NCBI GenBank assembly: GCA_963786295.1
Contig: CAWAYV010000009.1
Location: 1-64,000, forward strand
Source of the DNA: JACCZX01 sp963786295
GTDB lineage: Bacteria > Pseudomonadota > Gammaproteobacteria > Burkholderiales > Burkholderiaceae_F
DNA length: 64,000 nucleotides
Direction of reading: 5' to 3'
Shown here piece by piece: positions 45,008 through 57,255 of the stretch. The notes beneath the pieces are model-generated. The model had not been told where the DNA came from. It ran no database searches and worked only from the letters and a program-made list of their open reading frames with translations. The position numbers were made by a program, and so were the translations under genes. How positions within the stretch are numbered: position 1 is the stretch's first letter; each line of letters starts with the position of its first letter.

Positions 45008-47936
45008 TCATGCGATCTCGGGCACCGTTGGGACAGTCGGAAACGGTTGCGGCTCACTCGGATTCGCTGTAGCACTGCCGGCAATCGGCTCTGGCCAAGG
45101 AGACTTCGGAGACCGTTTCTGGGTCCGTCGAGAATCGGCGAAAGAGTCGGGATCCCCCACGTGACATAAGGTAAACATATTGATACCACCCGCAAGCCCA
45201 ATCGGATCTTCGCGAGATAAATCGCTTCAGCGTCGGGTGGTAGTAGCGCGCGCGGTAGTAGTACAGCCCGGTGCCGTCGTTTTCTCTTCCGGTGTACTGA
45301 CTCGGATTGGTTGAAGCTGCTCCGCTGGTCGTGGTTTCACCGTACGGCTCATACTGATAGCGCGTGCTGATCGCCTTCGCATCGTCGGTCAGCGCCCGCG
45401 TGCTGCCGAGCGCATCGGTCAGGAAGTGCTTGGTGTTTGCGCCTTCCGTTCTCCACGCCCACTGATCGAGTCCCGCTGCGACGATGTTGGCGAGCGGAGT
45501 GTTGGTGCTCGATAGCTCCTGCACTGCATTGATGCCGTCGTACAGATACTGGGTCGTCGCACCACTTACCGTCTTGCTGCTTCTTCTGCCCAAGCGCGTC
45601 GTACTGGAAGGTGGCGATGCTGGTGGCACCCTGCTTGATCTCGGTCAGCCGATTGCGCACGTCCCAGATGTAGGTGCGCGTACCGTCGCCGGTCAGGCTA
45701 CCGTTGTTGTCGTAGGTGTAGTTGACACCGTTGTGCTGCGTGAGCTTGTTGTTGGCATCGAAGATCGCATCGGCTGTGGTGGCTTGCGGCAAGAACGCTT
45801 CGTGCAGGGTGCCGCCTTGAGTGATGCGTCTTCCATTGGCGTCGTAGGTATAGGTGATGTTGCCAACCGTGGTGGCGCCGTTGGCGTAGCTGATGCCGGA
45901 CAACTGATTGGCATCGTCATAGGTGTAGGTAGCTACGATGCCGTTGGCCAGGGTCGACGTTGTTAAGCGACTGGCAATGTCATAGCCGTAGGTGATGGTG
46001 CGCCCGCCACCTTGCTGAATCTGCGTCAGCCGACTCGCGTTGTCGTAGGTGTAGGCGAGACTCGGTTGAGCCGGTAACGGTCTGCGCGGTTCTGCGATGA
46101 GCCTTGTCATACGCGTAGTTGATCGTGCCTTGCGGCGTTACTTCCTGCGTCAGTCGATCGAGCCCGTCCCAACTGCGGCCGATCGTCGATAGCACCGCGT
46201 TGGTGGCCGACAGTTCCTCGATCAGCGTGACGCGGTTGCCCGCGTCGTAAGTCCACTTTGTCTTGGTGCTGTTGTGATAGGTGGCTTGGCTGCGTCGGTT
46301 CTGTGAGTCGTAGGTAAAGATGGTGACCTGGCCTTTGCGATCGGTAAAGCTCGTCAGGTTGCCGGCGTGGTCGTACACGTAGCTGTCGGTACGCAGCAGG
46401 GCATCTTTGGCGGTAGCGACTCGATGCCGTGGGTCGTAGGTGAACGTGCGCGTGTTGTTGCGTGCATCGGTGACGCCAGTCAGATTACCGACGCCGTCGT
46501 AGGTCATCGTCGTGACGCGGCCTTGCGCGTCGGTGGTCTTGGCCACTCGATCCATGACGTCGTACTCGACGTAGGTGCGATGCCCCAGTGGATCGACGGT
46601 GACGGTGCGTCGCCCTAGGGCATCGGTTTGGAACGTCGTCGTGCGGTTGAGCGGATCCTTTGACGAACGCAGGTCGAATAAGTCGTAGGTCAGTGTGGTG
46701 ATCTTGTTGCGCGGGATCTTTGACCGTTAGTGGCTGGCCGGCGCTGTTATAGGTGAACGTGGTTATGTTGTTGAGCGGATCCTTGACCTCACGCAGACGT
46801 CCCAGTGTGTCGTAAGTAAATGTCGTAATGTGGTTCAAGCCGTTCTTGAAGGTGGCCACTTGATTGAACGTCGGCGTATAGGTCCACGTCTCAGTGACGG
46901 CGTTGGCCGTACCTGCGAGCGAGTATCTTGGTCCGCCGATTGCCGTTCGTGTCATAGGTGTAGTCGGTGCGACGGCCGAGCGGATCGGTCTCGGACATCA
47001 GGAAGTTGGTGCCGGCTTGACGCGTGTACGTCCACGTCTGCGCTAGTGGTGTGCCAAAGGCGTGAGTCTCCTGCGTGATGTAGCCCTTGGCATCGAAGTC
47101 GATGCGCCGCACCAGGTTGCGCGGACGTGTGACATCGGTGCGCGTCACCTTGCCGTTTGTGTCGAGTGTGTAGGCAAACAGATAGATCGCGCCGTCCGCC
47201 AGCGTTTGCTTGATGCACGCGCTGGTTGGCGTCGTACTCGTTGGTGACCATCGTGTTGGCGCGACGGTCCTTCACCGTGAGCATGTTGCCGCTGGTGTTG
47301 TAGGTGTACTCCTCGGTGGTGTTGTCGGGATACGTGACCTTGGTCAGATAGCCGTTGGCGTCGTTCAGATATCTGACGCTGCGACCGGTGAAGTCCTTGA
47401 CCTCAGTCGGATAGGCACCGGTGTAGATGAAGTCGACGTAGCGGCCACTGGGGCTGGTGATACGGTTTATCTGCGAACCGGAGCGTGTGATCTTGGTGGA
47501 GTTGCCGAAACGATCGAGTTGCTCGAGCAGGTATCCACCGCCTGCTCCGGCGCGGAACCGATAGATCTCGCCTGTTCGGGTCTTGACTTCCATCGCCGGT
47601 CCGGCTGCAGCGTTGTACTGCAGTAGCGCTTTGTAGAACGGCGCCAGGGCGCTTCGTTGGCTTCGAACACGCTTGATGCGTAGTGCCCAGTGCCGGAGAT
47701 GCGATTGAAGCGCACCTGCGACCCGTCTCCGCCGACCATCAACATGTAAGTGTACTGATTGAGCGGATCACCCGAAGCTGATGAAGCTGTTGTGCTGACT
47801 CGCTCATACCTTTGCCGAAGAGGCGCGGGTTAGCGTCCTTGGTGCGGTACGAACGAGTAATTGTCAATGGAACGACATCGTTCAACGCAAAGTCTGTGAC
47901 CGAATGTAAGAGATCCGGTGCCGCAGTCACGGGGTC
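45008..47936 (-). CDS. Rhs/YD-repeat core protein, heavily frameshifted
   Basis: The N-terminal part (PVTAAPDLLHSVTDFALNDV, SYRTKDANPRLFGKG) is the DUF6531-type Rhs entrance. It is followed by more than a dozen YD repeats (TFTYDPRHRVATAKD, SYVYDHAGNLTSFTD, NYTYDNNGSLTGDG) and the C-terminal hallmark GRENDGTGLYYYRARYYHP with ISREDPIGLAGGIN. Rhs shells are beta-cocoons that enclose a C-terminal toxin. Here only a ~45-residue Pro-rich tail (PEPIAGSATANPSEPQPF) follows before the stop. The frame changes at least seven times, more densely than in housekeeping genes, so it may be degraded or merely badly assembled. It may be one polypeptide with the upstream gene. Confidence 0.8.
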
Positions 47937-47939
47937 ACG

Positions 47940-50102
47940 TCACCGGATCCCCTCCATCACCCGAGCCTGGGCTGTCGGCGCTACCACTGCCCGACTGGAC
48001 ATTGCCCGCGGGCCGGCGGTCGGTGGCACGGGCGGGAAACTAAACGACGAGCCCATGGCGGTGTAGAAAGCCACACCCGGATCCGGAATGACTTGCTTGC
48101 CATCACTGCTGACAGTGCCACCGCCATACGGAAACCAGTCACGCTCCTTGGCGTCGTAGTCGGCAAAGATGGCGCGCGTACCCGGTGCCGCATTGCTGTA
48201 GTTCGGATAGATCACACGGATGCCGCGCGCATTCTTCGGATCCAGGCCTTGCACCGTCAGTCCACCCGGTTGCACGGTGAAGTACACCGGGAAGTCATCG
48301 GGCACCGGGAACGGCGCACGATCGAGCGGCACCGGCACGATGGCGATGCGGGTTAACGGCTTACCAGCACGATCTCGTAGCACTGCACCGCGCGGAATCT
48401 GGATCTCCAAGCCAGGAATATCCGGATGGGTGATCGTCGTGTCGCGTTGCACTGGGGCGTCGATGCGCACCCAATCCTTTTGCCGAATGCGTGGCACAAA
48501 AATGGTGTACGGCAGACGAGTGACCTCGCCGGATTCGACTTCGACACCGATCACGAACTGCGCGTACTCACGGCCGCCACGACCGGCACTGGAACCATCA
48601 ACCACCATCTCATGGCGACCGGGTGTGATGCCTTCCAGCTCGAAGCTGCCGTCGGCATCAGTGCGGGTGCTGCGGGTGCCGATGGTGACGGTGACGTTCG
48701 CTAACGGACGATCGTTCAGACGCAGCACACGGCCTTCGACCGCACCGGTGTTGGAGGTGGATGCAGTCGCCGCAGCAGCTTGCGCTAGCGAGCCGCTGCG
48801 CAGTGTTCGAACACGGCTCTTTAACTCAGCCGGTGCTTCTTCGCGCTTGGCGAGCCAGCGTTCGTGTTCGTGCTTGAAGCGCTCGCGTACATCGGCAGTC
48901 AGTGGACGTGCGGTGCGCCAGTGACCTTTGCGCGCCAGCTCATTGATCTCGAATACATCATCGTCGTCGCGCTCGGTGCTGCTGTCGGCTGCGCTGGAGG
49001 TTGTGCCTGGTTGACTGACGACTTCGGGCGCAGGCACACCGCCAGGCGTGCTCACGGAGGGTGCCGAAGCTAATCCCAGGGCCGCGGTCTGAAAGCCGCT
49101 GGCAAAGAAGGCAATTTGCTCGGCTTGCTGCGAACGTACGCCACGTACGAAGACCGAGTAGCTCGCGCCTGGCAGCATCGGCTTGAGCGGGGTGATGAAA
49201 GCGAGCATGCCGTCTTGTGACGGAATGACCTTGGCGTCCTGCACACCGCCGGGACCAAACAGGGTGACGGTTTGTGCATTGACGGTCGGTACGTCTGCTG
49301 GGCGGCTGAAGCGCAACGCAATTAACTGATCGGGCGCTGCGTTGTTGCTCGCTTCGGGCGGTAAGGTGGCTGCGACCGCAAAGGTCGTGGTCCCGCTGCG
49401 CAAACGCGTTGCTTCGGCATCGCTGATGGCGACGGCTTGCCAGGTATCAGTGCGCAGCACTGCTGCACGCATGGCTTGACCCAGGCGATCTTGTCCGCCT
49501 TCGATCAGGACATGGCCGTCGGTGAGTAAAGTCGCTGTGGCACCTACGCGATCCACTAAGGCGTCGCGTGCCAGTGCGGTGATGGCACCACTGCGTGGAT
49601 CCCATAGTTGGGCACCTTCGATCAACGACAGGCGCGCATCGACGCCACCGGCGAACAGAACGCGACCGTCGGTTAGAACTAAGGCGGCATGACCCGCGCG
49701 CGCAGTCGGTAGTTCTTCGGTCGCAGGCTTAAAGCTCTTGCTCGCTACATCGAACCAGTGCGCTTGCGTTAATAACCGTCCGTCAGAACGCAATCCACCA
49801 AGCACTAATACTCGGCCATCCGGTAAGACTGTGATCGAGGCGCCCGACCTCTTCGCATCGGGGAGTCCAAGGGCCGTTATTGCTTGACCTGTCCCACTTG
49901 AGATAACGCTTACTCCTTGAGTTCCAATGGCTAAAGCTTCACCCGAAGGCAGTTGCGCCGATCGGGCGGGTTCAACAAGCCAGCGCTCAATCGATGATGC
50001 GTGCTGCGCTGGAACACGTTGCTGTGCACTTGCGCCCGAATTCATGGCGAGCAGAAGCGCCATGAGCGTTGCCGTAGAAAAGACGCATCGTGTTGTGATC
50101 AT
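47940..50102 (-). CDS. Secreted Kelch-like/Ig-like protein, probable N-terminal partner of the Rhs core
   Basis: The ~720-residue protein has a signal peptide (STATLMALLLAMNSGASAQ). Residues ~60-260 hold Kelch-type propeller repeats (DGRVLVLGGLRSDGRLLTQA; DGRVLFAGGVDARLSLIEGA; DGHVLIEGGQDRLGQ). A Big-Ig-like domain with VTLFGPGGVQDAKVIPSQDG follows, then a charged linker and a carboxypeptidase-regulatory-like domain (GAVEGRVLRLNDRPLANVTV). It ends RVMEGIR; four bases later the Rhs frame begins with the family's usual DPVT motif. A frameshift at the junction (47935-47960) may hide a single long Rhs protein. A GTG at 50132 is an alternative start. Confidence 0.75.
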   Translation of the reverse strand: MITTRCVFSTATLMALLLAMNSGASAQQRVPAQHASSIERWLVEPARSAQLPSGEALAIGTQGVSVISSGTGQAITALGLPDAKRSGASITVLPDGRVLVLGGLRSDGRLLTQAHWFDVASKSFKPATEELPTARAGHAALVLTDGRVLFAGGVDARLSLIEGAQLWDPRSGAITALARDALVDRVGATATLLTDGHVLIEGGQDRLGQAMRAAVLRTDTWQAVAISDAEATRLRSGTTTFAVAATLPPEASNNAAPDQLIALRFSRPADVPTVNAQTVTLFGPGGVQDAKVIPSQDGMLAFITPLKPMLPGASYSVFVRGVRSQQAEQIAFFASGFQTAALGLASAPSVSTPGGVPAPEVVSQPGTTSSAADSSTERDDDDVFEINELARKGHWRTARPLTADVRERFKHEHERWLAKREEAPAELKSRVRTLRSGSLAQAAAATASTSNTGAVEGRVLRLNDRPLANVTVTIGTRSTRTDADGSFELEGITPGRHEMVVDGSSAGRGGREYAQFVIGVEVESGEVTRLPYTIFVPRIRQKDWVRIDAPVQRDTTITHPDIPGLEIQIPRGAVLRDRAGKPLTRIAIVPVPLDRAPFPVPDDFPVYFTVQPGGLTVQGLDPKNARGIRVIYPNYSNAAPGTRAIFADYDAKERDWFPYGGGTVSSDGKQVIPDPGVAFYTAMGSSFSFPPVPPTAGPRAMSSRAVVAPTAQARVMEGIR

Positions 50103-50197
50103 TTTTCGCCCCAACACCCTTAACTTGCTCACGAAATAGTCCGTCGTCAGCGTGGCGCAACGAGCGCTCGAACGCTAAACGTGCCTGGTGAGAACCA

Positions 50198-53100
50198 CTA
50201 AAAATGAATGCGGTAAGTACCGGTCAAAGGCAAGGCAGGCAAGTCTGTTGACTGCGTGCCTCCCGGAGCAACGCCGACTCCGCCACATAGCTATAGTCGT
50301 GCGGGGCGTAGACATACACGCCGATGTACGTCACGCCCGTCGCTGAGGATGCATTGGACAGTGACAAGCGCAGCAATTGGCCTGCGGTGCCGTCGAACGT
50401 GTAGCGACCTGTCTGCCCGGTGGTGTTGGTAGTGACCGTGAGCGGCGAGTTTATGAAAAGCGTGCCGGTCAGCGGTACGTACTTGCGCGCCCTGACCTTC
50501 ACGGTCCCGGTGATTCCGGTTTGGGCGGTCAGTCTGACCTTGTACGCGCCTGAGTAAAAGAGGCCCGTATACGTAGCGCCGCATCCCGAGCCATTTTCAT
50601 AACATGTGAGCGGCGGATATGGCGCCCCAACCGGGGGAACCAGCCTGAACTGCACCGAGTCGTTTGTGCCGCCGTTTAGCACCAATTGGCTCAGGTCAAT
50701 GGAGACTTCGTCACCATTTGCTGCGTTGAACGACAGGTCAACCGTTTCGCACGGCGTTACGAAAGTGACGTTCTTAAGGGAGTTGTCGGTAGGCAGTGGA
50801 CCACCGTCCGTACCAGGGCCAGCGGTCGGGTTAACGGTCAAAGATGCGGTGAATGTTGTAACAGTAGAAGCTGGGTCGCTGTAGTACATCGGCGCGAGAT
50901 AGACGCGGTAGGGTCCGGTTTCTGTTAGCGCAGAAAGTGGGGTGGGTACAGCCGAGGAAGTAAGTGTTCGGCCAGACGAATGGATTTGCGCGCCCGATGG
51001 CGCAAGCGCGATCAGAGAGACATACGCGCCTGCAATAGAAGTATAACCCGACAGCGAAAGAGTTAATAGTTGGCCAGAGGTCCCATTGAACGTGAAGAGG
51101 GCACGTTGCCCCGGCACCGACGTTGAAAGTGTCGATGCCACCCCCGATGTGAGCGCTGCAGTCACAGGGCTGCTTAACCAGAGCCTTAGCCCAAAGCTTC
51201 CAGTCAAACCCTGCGATGGTGTACCCACAACCGTGTAAGTGCCGCCCATCGGCAGCTCTGTACCGACCCGCCCGCAGCTGGGACCTTCGTTACAACTCCA
51301 GCTTGTAAGGCTAGCGGTGTCGAGCTTGTTGATGGAGATGCCGAGGTAATCGGTTGTAGTGCTCGCCAAATTTAAGTTTCTTGTTTCCAGCGCCCAATCT
51401 TTTCCAGCAGTTCCGGCGAACGTCAGACTTGCGACCTGTCCCGGGTAACTGCATACGGCAGCACCCGCACGGTGTAGCTGCCGGTGGTGGGCAGCACGGG
51501 TAAGTCCACGACGTACGCCGTCGGGCTGGTCTGCGCGGCCGTAAAGTTGTTGTTGGTGAGCTGCGCGCCGTCGGGCTTGAACACTATCACATCGAGCGTG
51601 GCGCGCACTGACTGAGGTGGTAAAGCCCGACAGCGTGAGCCCGCGCTGCTCACCGGCGGTGCCGCTGAAGGTCTTCTGCACCACCTGCCCCGGCAACCGT
51701 GCTGGTGTAGGTGTTGGCGGTGCCCACCGTTAAGGTGCCGGTGACCCGACTCGATTCCCACGCCTGCACATTGAAGCTGCCGCTGGTGGCCGTCGGCTGC
51801 GGTGTGAACACAATCTCGTAGGTGCCGGTGCTCGGCAACGCATACAGCGGTAATGCGCAGCCGCTGCCGCTCGGATAACAGTTGCCGGCGGTCAGATAGG
51901 TGCCAGCCCGGGCGATTGATCTGATAGTGCAGATACGACAGCCCCGTCATCGCTACGCTCGATACATACAGCGTCAGATCGCGTCCCGCCGTTCGCTGAA
52001 CGTCACGTGCCTGTTTGCCCCGCTTGCGCCAGCTGACGCTCAGGGCGGTACCGTTGGTGGCGAGCGTCGGCACTAACATCGGACTGACCAGCACCTGCCC
52101 ACTGAAGGTGGTGGTCTGCTGCTATCGTCGGGTACGATACGGCAGCACCTGTACGGTGTAGCTGCCGGTGGTGGGCAGCACGGGTAAGTCCACACGTACG
52201 CCGTCGGGCTGGTCTGCGCCGCGGTAAAGTTGTTGTTGGCGAGCTGCGTGCCATCCGGCTTGATCACGATCACATTCAGCGTGGCCGCGCTCACCGAGGT
52301 GGTAAAGCCCGACAGCGTGAGCCCGCGCTGCTCACCGGCGGTGCCGCTGAAGGTCTTCTGCACCACCTGCCCCGCAATCGTGCTGGTGTAGGTGTTGGCG
52401 GTGCCCACCGTTAAGGTGCCGGTGACCCGACTCGATTCCCACGCCTGCACATTGAAGCTGCCGCTGGTGGCCGTCGGCTGCGGTGTGAACACAATCTCGT
52501 AGGTGCCGGCCGGCAACGCATACAGCGTAATGCGCAGCCGCTGCCGCTCGGATAACAGTAGCCGCCGGTCAGATAGGTACCCACCTGGGCGATTGATCTG
52601 ATAGTTCAGATACGACAGCCCCGTCATCGCTACGCTCGAGACATACAGCGTCAGATCGCGTCCCGCCGTGCCAGTAAAGGTGACCCGTGCTTGTTGCCCC
52701 GCTTGCGCCAGCGTCACCGCAGTGGCGGTGCCGTTGGTAGCCAGCGTGGCACGTCACATCGGCACTCACCAACACCGAGCCACTGAAGGTGGTGGTCGGC
52801 TGGTTGTTGGGCCCATACGGATACACGCAGCACGGTGTAGCTGCCAGTGGTGGGCAGCACCGGTAGGTCCACGTGAACGACGTGGGCTGGTCTGCGCCGC
52901 CGTAAAGTTGTTGTTGGTGAGCTGCGTGCCATCCGGCTTCAGCACGATCACATTGAGCGTGGCGCCACTCACCGAGGTGGTAAAGCCCGACAGCGTGAGC
53001 CCACGCTGCTCACCGGCGGTGCCGTGAAGGTCTTCTGCACCACCTGCCCCGGCAACGTGCTGGTGTAGGTGTTGGCGGTGCCCACCGTTAAGGTGCCGGT

Positions 53101-56100
53101 GACCCGACTCGATTCCCACGCCTGCACATTGAAGCTGCCGCTGGTGGCGGTCGGATGCGGGGTGAACACAATCTCGTAGGTGCCGCGCCGGCAGCGCATA
53201 CAGCGCTAATGCGCAGCCGCTGCCGCTCGGATAACAGTAGCCGGCGGTGATACACTGGGCGATCGGATCGCATGCATCGATACACAGCCATTGCTACGCT
53301 CGAGACATGACAGCCGTCAGATCAGCGCCAGTCCTGCCCGCGGTGCCACTGAACGTCACGCGCGCCTGCTGCCCCGCTTGCGCCAGGCTGTACGGCAGGT
53401 CGTACCGTTGGTGGCGAGCGTGGCACTCACATCGCGCGGTCACCAGCACCGGGCCACTGAAGGTGGTGGTCGATGGCTGTTGGTCGTACGGATACGGCGC
53501 ACCTGCACGGTGTAGCTGCCGGTGGTGGGCAACACCGGCAGGTCCCGTGACGGCGTCGGGCTGGTCTGCGCCGCCGTAAAGTTGTTGTTGGTGAGCTGCG
53601 TGCCATCCGGCTTGAGCACGATCACATTGAGCGTGGCGCCACTCACCGAGGTGGTGAAGCTCGACAGCGTGAGCCCGAGTTGCTGACCGGCGGTGCCGCT
53701 GAAGGTCTTCTGCACCACCTGCCCCGCAATCGTGCTGGTGTAGGTGTTGGCGGTGCCCACCGTTAGAGGCGCCGGTGACCCGACTCGATTCCCACGCCTG
53801 CACATTGAAGCTGCCGCTGGTGGCGGTCGGCTGCGGCGTGAACACAATCTCGTGTGCGTGCCCGCCGGCAGCCCGCGCTATACGCGCAGCCGTTGCCGTT
53901 CGGGACAGCAGCCGCCGTTAGGTACGCATCGGGCCGTCGGCGCATTGATCTGATAGTTCAGATACTGCCAGCCCCGTCATCGCTACGCTCGAGGTATCAC
54001 AGCGTCAGATCGCGTCCCGCGGTGCCAGTGAACGTCACGCGCGCCGTCTGCCCCGCTTGCGCCAGCGTGACCGCAGTGGCGGTGCCGTTGGTGGCGAGCG
54101 TGCCGCTCACATCGCGCGGTCACCAGCACCTGCCCACTGAAGGTGGTGGTCAGCTGGCTGTAGTTCCTGATACGGAAACACCTGCACGGTGTAGGTGCCG
54201 GTGGTGGGCAACACCGGCAGATCCAGTCACGCGCGTGGGCGTGGTTTGCGCCGCCGTAACGTTGCTGGTGAGCTGCGTGCCATCCGGCTTGTACACGATC
54301 ACATACAGCGTGGCGCCACTCACCGAGGTGGTAAAGCTCGACAGCGTCAGCCCAAGCTGCTGGCCGGCGGTGCCGCTGAAGGTCTTCTGCACCACCTGCC
54401 CCGGCATCGTGCTGGTGTAGGTGTTGGCGGTGCCCATCGTGAGCGCACCGGTGACCCGACTCGAGTCCCACGCTTGCAGACTGAAGCTGCCGCTGGGCCG
54501 TCGGCTGCGGCGTGAACACAATCGTGTAGGTGCCGCTCGCCGGCAACGCATACAGCGCTACGCGCAGCCGTGCCGTCGGATAACAGTTGCCGCTCGTGAC
54601 GTGCTGCCATCGGGCGATAGATCGGATAGTTCAGGTACGGGGCCCCGTCATTCACGTCAGCGCTCGATACATACAGCGCCAGTCGCGACCCGCGGTGCCA
54701 CTGAACGTCACGCGCGCCGTCTGCCCCGCTTGCGCCAGCCTGACCGCAGTGGCGGTGCCGTTGGTGGCGAGCGTGCCGCTCACATCGCCGGTCACCAGCA
54801 CCTGCCCACTGAAGGTGGTGGTCAGCTGGCTGTTAGGCCTGATACGGAAACACCTGCACGGTGTAGGTGCCGGTGGTGGGCAACACCGGCAGATCCAGTG
54901 AACGGCGTGGGCGTGGTCTGCGCCGCCGTAAACGTTGCTGGTGAGCTGCGTGCCATCGGGCTTGTACACGATCACATACAGCGTGGCGCCACTCACCGAG
55001 GTGGTAAAGCTCGACAGCGTCAGCCCAAGCTGCTGACCGGCGGTGCCGCTGAAGGTCTTCTGCACCACCTGCCCCGGGATCGTGCTGGTGTAGGTGTTGG
55101 CGGTGCCCATCGTGAGCGCACCGGTGACCCGACTCGAGGCCCACGCTTGACGTTGAAGCTGCCGCTGGGGCCGGCTCGGCTACGGGTGAACACTATCGTG
55201 TAGGTGCCACTGGCCGGCAACGCATCGAGCGCCACGCGCAGTCCGTGCCCGTCGGATAACAGTTGCCGCCCGTGACCTGCGTGCCATCGGGTCGATACAC
55301 GGGTAGTTCAGGTACGGATTGCTGCCGCTTCATCGTCAACGCCGATACATACAGCACCCAGTCTTGACCCGCCGTGCCACTGAACGTCACGCGCGCCGTC
55401 TGCCCCGCTTGCGCCAGACTGACGGCAGTCGCGGTACCGTTGGTGGCGAGCGTGGCGCTCACATCAGCGGTCACCAGCACCTGCCCACTGAAGGTGGTGG
55501 TCAGCTCGGCGTAGTAGTCTTGATACGGAAACACCTGCACGGTGTAGGTGCCGGTGGTGGGCAGCACCGGCAGATCCAGCACACGCGCGTGGGCGTGGTC
55601 TTCGCCGCCGTGAACGTAGTGCTGGTGAGCTGCGTGCCATCGGGCTTGTACACCATCGCATACAGCGTGGCGCCACTCACCGAGGTGGTAAAGCTCGACA
55701 GCGTCAGCCCTAACTGCTGACCGGCGGTGCCGCTGAAGGTCTTCTGCACCACCTGCCCCGGGATCGTGCTGGTGTAGGTGTTGGCGGTGCCGATCGTGAG
55801 CGCACCGGTGACCCGACTCGAGGCCCACGACTTGAGCTTGAAGCTGCCGGTGGACCGCTCGGGTACGGCGTGAACACGATCGTGTAGGTGCCGGTCGCCG
55901 GCAATCCATTGAGCGACACGCTGCAGTCCGTGCCAGTCGGATAACAGTTGCCGCCCGTGACCTGCACGCCATCGGGTCGATACACTGGTAGTTCAGGTAC
56001 GGACAGCCCCGCTCATCGTCAGCGCCGATACATTCAGCACCCAGTCTTGACCTAGCGTGCCATTGAAGGTCACCCGTACCGACTGGCCGGGATCGAACTA

Positions 56101-57255
56101 GACTGAGTAAGAGCAACTCCACTCGTGCTCAGTGTCGCGTTGGTCTGCAACGTAACTGAGGCGGTGCCGGTGACGGCTGCATTGCTCCAAGTAAGAACGA
56201 CGGCATACGTACCATTGAGCGGCAGCGGAGGTAGATGGATCGACGCTGCTGTCGAGTTCAGGTTTCCGGAACCATCGAAGCGTTAGCTGTGTTGTAGACG
56301 GTGTAGTACAGCGACGTGCCTGCCACGCTCGGAGCTATGTTGCTGAACTGCAGGCTCAGGGCTCGCCCGCATTGCCCGAGAACAGCACCACGGCTTTCTT
56401 GCCAGCAGTAGCGATGTTGATCGTGCTGGCCGCTCCATCGAGCACCGGCCGTATCGGTGTTTCGTAGTCAGCACAGGCACCAGTTGGTGGAATGAACAAC
56501 TGCGTCGACGCGGTTGATATTCCGAGCGGTGTCACGACTCGGGTGTTCGAGGTGGCTCCGAGCGGAACCAGCGCCGACAGCGACGTCGGACTGGCAACCG
56601 TGGTGGGCGCAATCACATTGCCCAGCTCGACTCGTGTGGCACCCGGTGCCACATCAAAGTTGGTGCCGATGATGGTGACCGTATTGCCAGGCACCGCACA
56701 GCTCGGTGTCACACTGGTAATCGTCGGTGGTGCAGTGACCACCGTGCTGGAATAGACAAATGCTTCGCGCGTAGTGACCGTTGCAGCACCGACGGTGACG
56801 CTGATCGCTCCGGTGGTGCCGGTGTTGGGTGCGGTCACCGTGAGCTGAGTCGCGGTAGCAGCAGACACCGTGGCGGTCACGCCATTGAACTTGACGGTGT
56901 TGCTGGCCAGCGTGGTGCTAAAGCCGCTACCCAGAAGTGTGACGGTCGTGCCGCCTTTGCCGATCTGCGGCGAGAACTCGGAGATGTTTAGTGCACCGGA
57001 AGCACTGCGACGAATCGCAACGATGTTGCCGACGGCGTCGTATTCGTAGTCAGCGCGCTCGCCCGTGGGAGCAATGGCTGACTTCAGGCGCCCTACTTCG
57101 TCGTACAGGTATTGCCAGCTCTGGGCGTTGGCGAGCGCCGGTAGCAGAAGGCTTATGAGGAGTGCAGCGGAATGGGCAAACTTGAAAGCGTCGGCGCGCG
57201 CACCGGTCCCGCACGCGCGCGCCCACGCAGCTACCCAAGCAACGACTTGTTGCAC
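50198..57255 (-). CDS. Giant secreted protein: YD repeat, two IPT/TIG domains, tandem beta-sandwich repeats; many frameshifts
   Basis: Stitched it is ~2,350 residues. The GTG at 57255 follows GGGAGGGGGC. A signal peptide (HSAALLISLLLPALANAQS) leads to one YD/Rhs repeat (YLYDEVGRLKSAI...YEYDAVGNIVAI), then two IPT/TIG domains (FSPQIGKGGTTVTLLGSGF; SVTPSCAVPGNTVTIIGTNF). After that comes a long series of ~110-residue beta-sandwich modules of PPC or Ig type, each with a GQ...TF-GTAGQ motif and an LPxLPxTGTYTV motif; seven copies of a two-module unit are nearly identical. The C-terminus ends LPALPLTGTYRIHF at 50198. The frame changes at least fifteen times, mostly within the repeats. It follows the secretion operon in the same direction. 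Confidence 0.75.
51430..56105 (-). repeat. Tandem array of about seven ~678-base coding units
   Basis: The anchor GCCGCTGAAGGTCTTCTGCA recurs (one copy lacks a base) at 51661, 52343, 53021, 53695, 54372, 55045 and 55729, spaced 682, 678, 674, 677, 673 and 684 bases. Each unit codes ~226 residues: two related modules (ARVTFSGTAG...; VVQKTFSGTAGQQLGLTLSS) with a cysteine pair region (GGNCYPTGTDC). Neighbouring units are almost identical at DNA level, with scattered one-base indels. The outer parts (50.2-51.4 and 56.1-56.35 kb) hold diverged copies. Confidence 0.9.

Noticed and set aside
44808..45011. ORF of 67 residues overlapping the Rhs stop as ATGA
   Set aside because: Its product is rich in Trp, Arg and Cys, typical of a shadow frame; the alternative frame (ELELYAVEALLEEG) has normal composition.
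51430..56105. CRISPR array or insertion-sequence cluster
   Set aside because: The repeats are 678-base coding units without spacers, inverted ends or transposase; they encode tandem protein modules.
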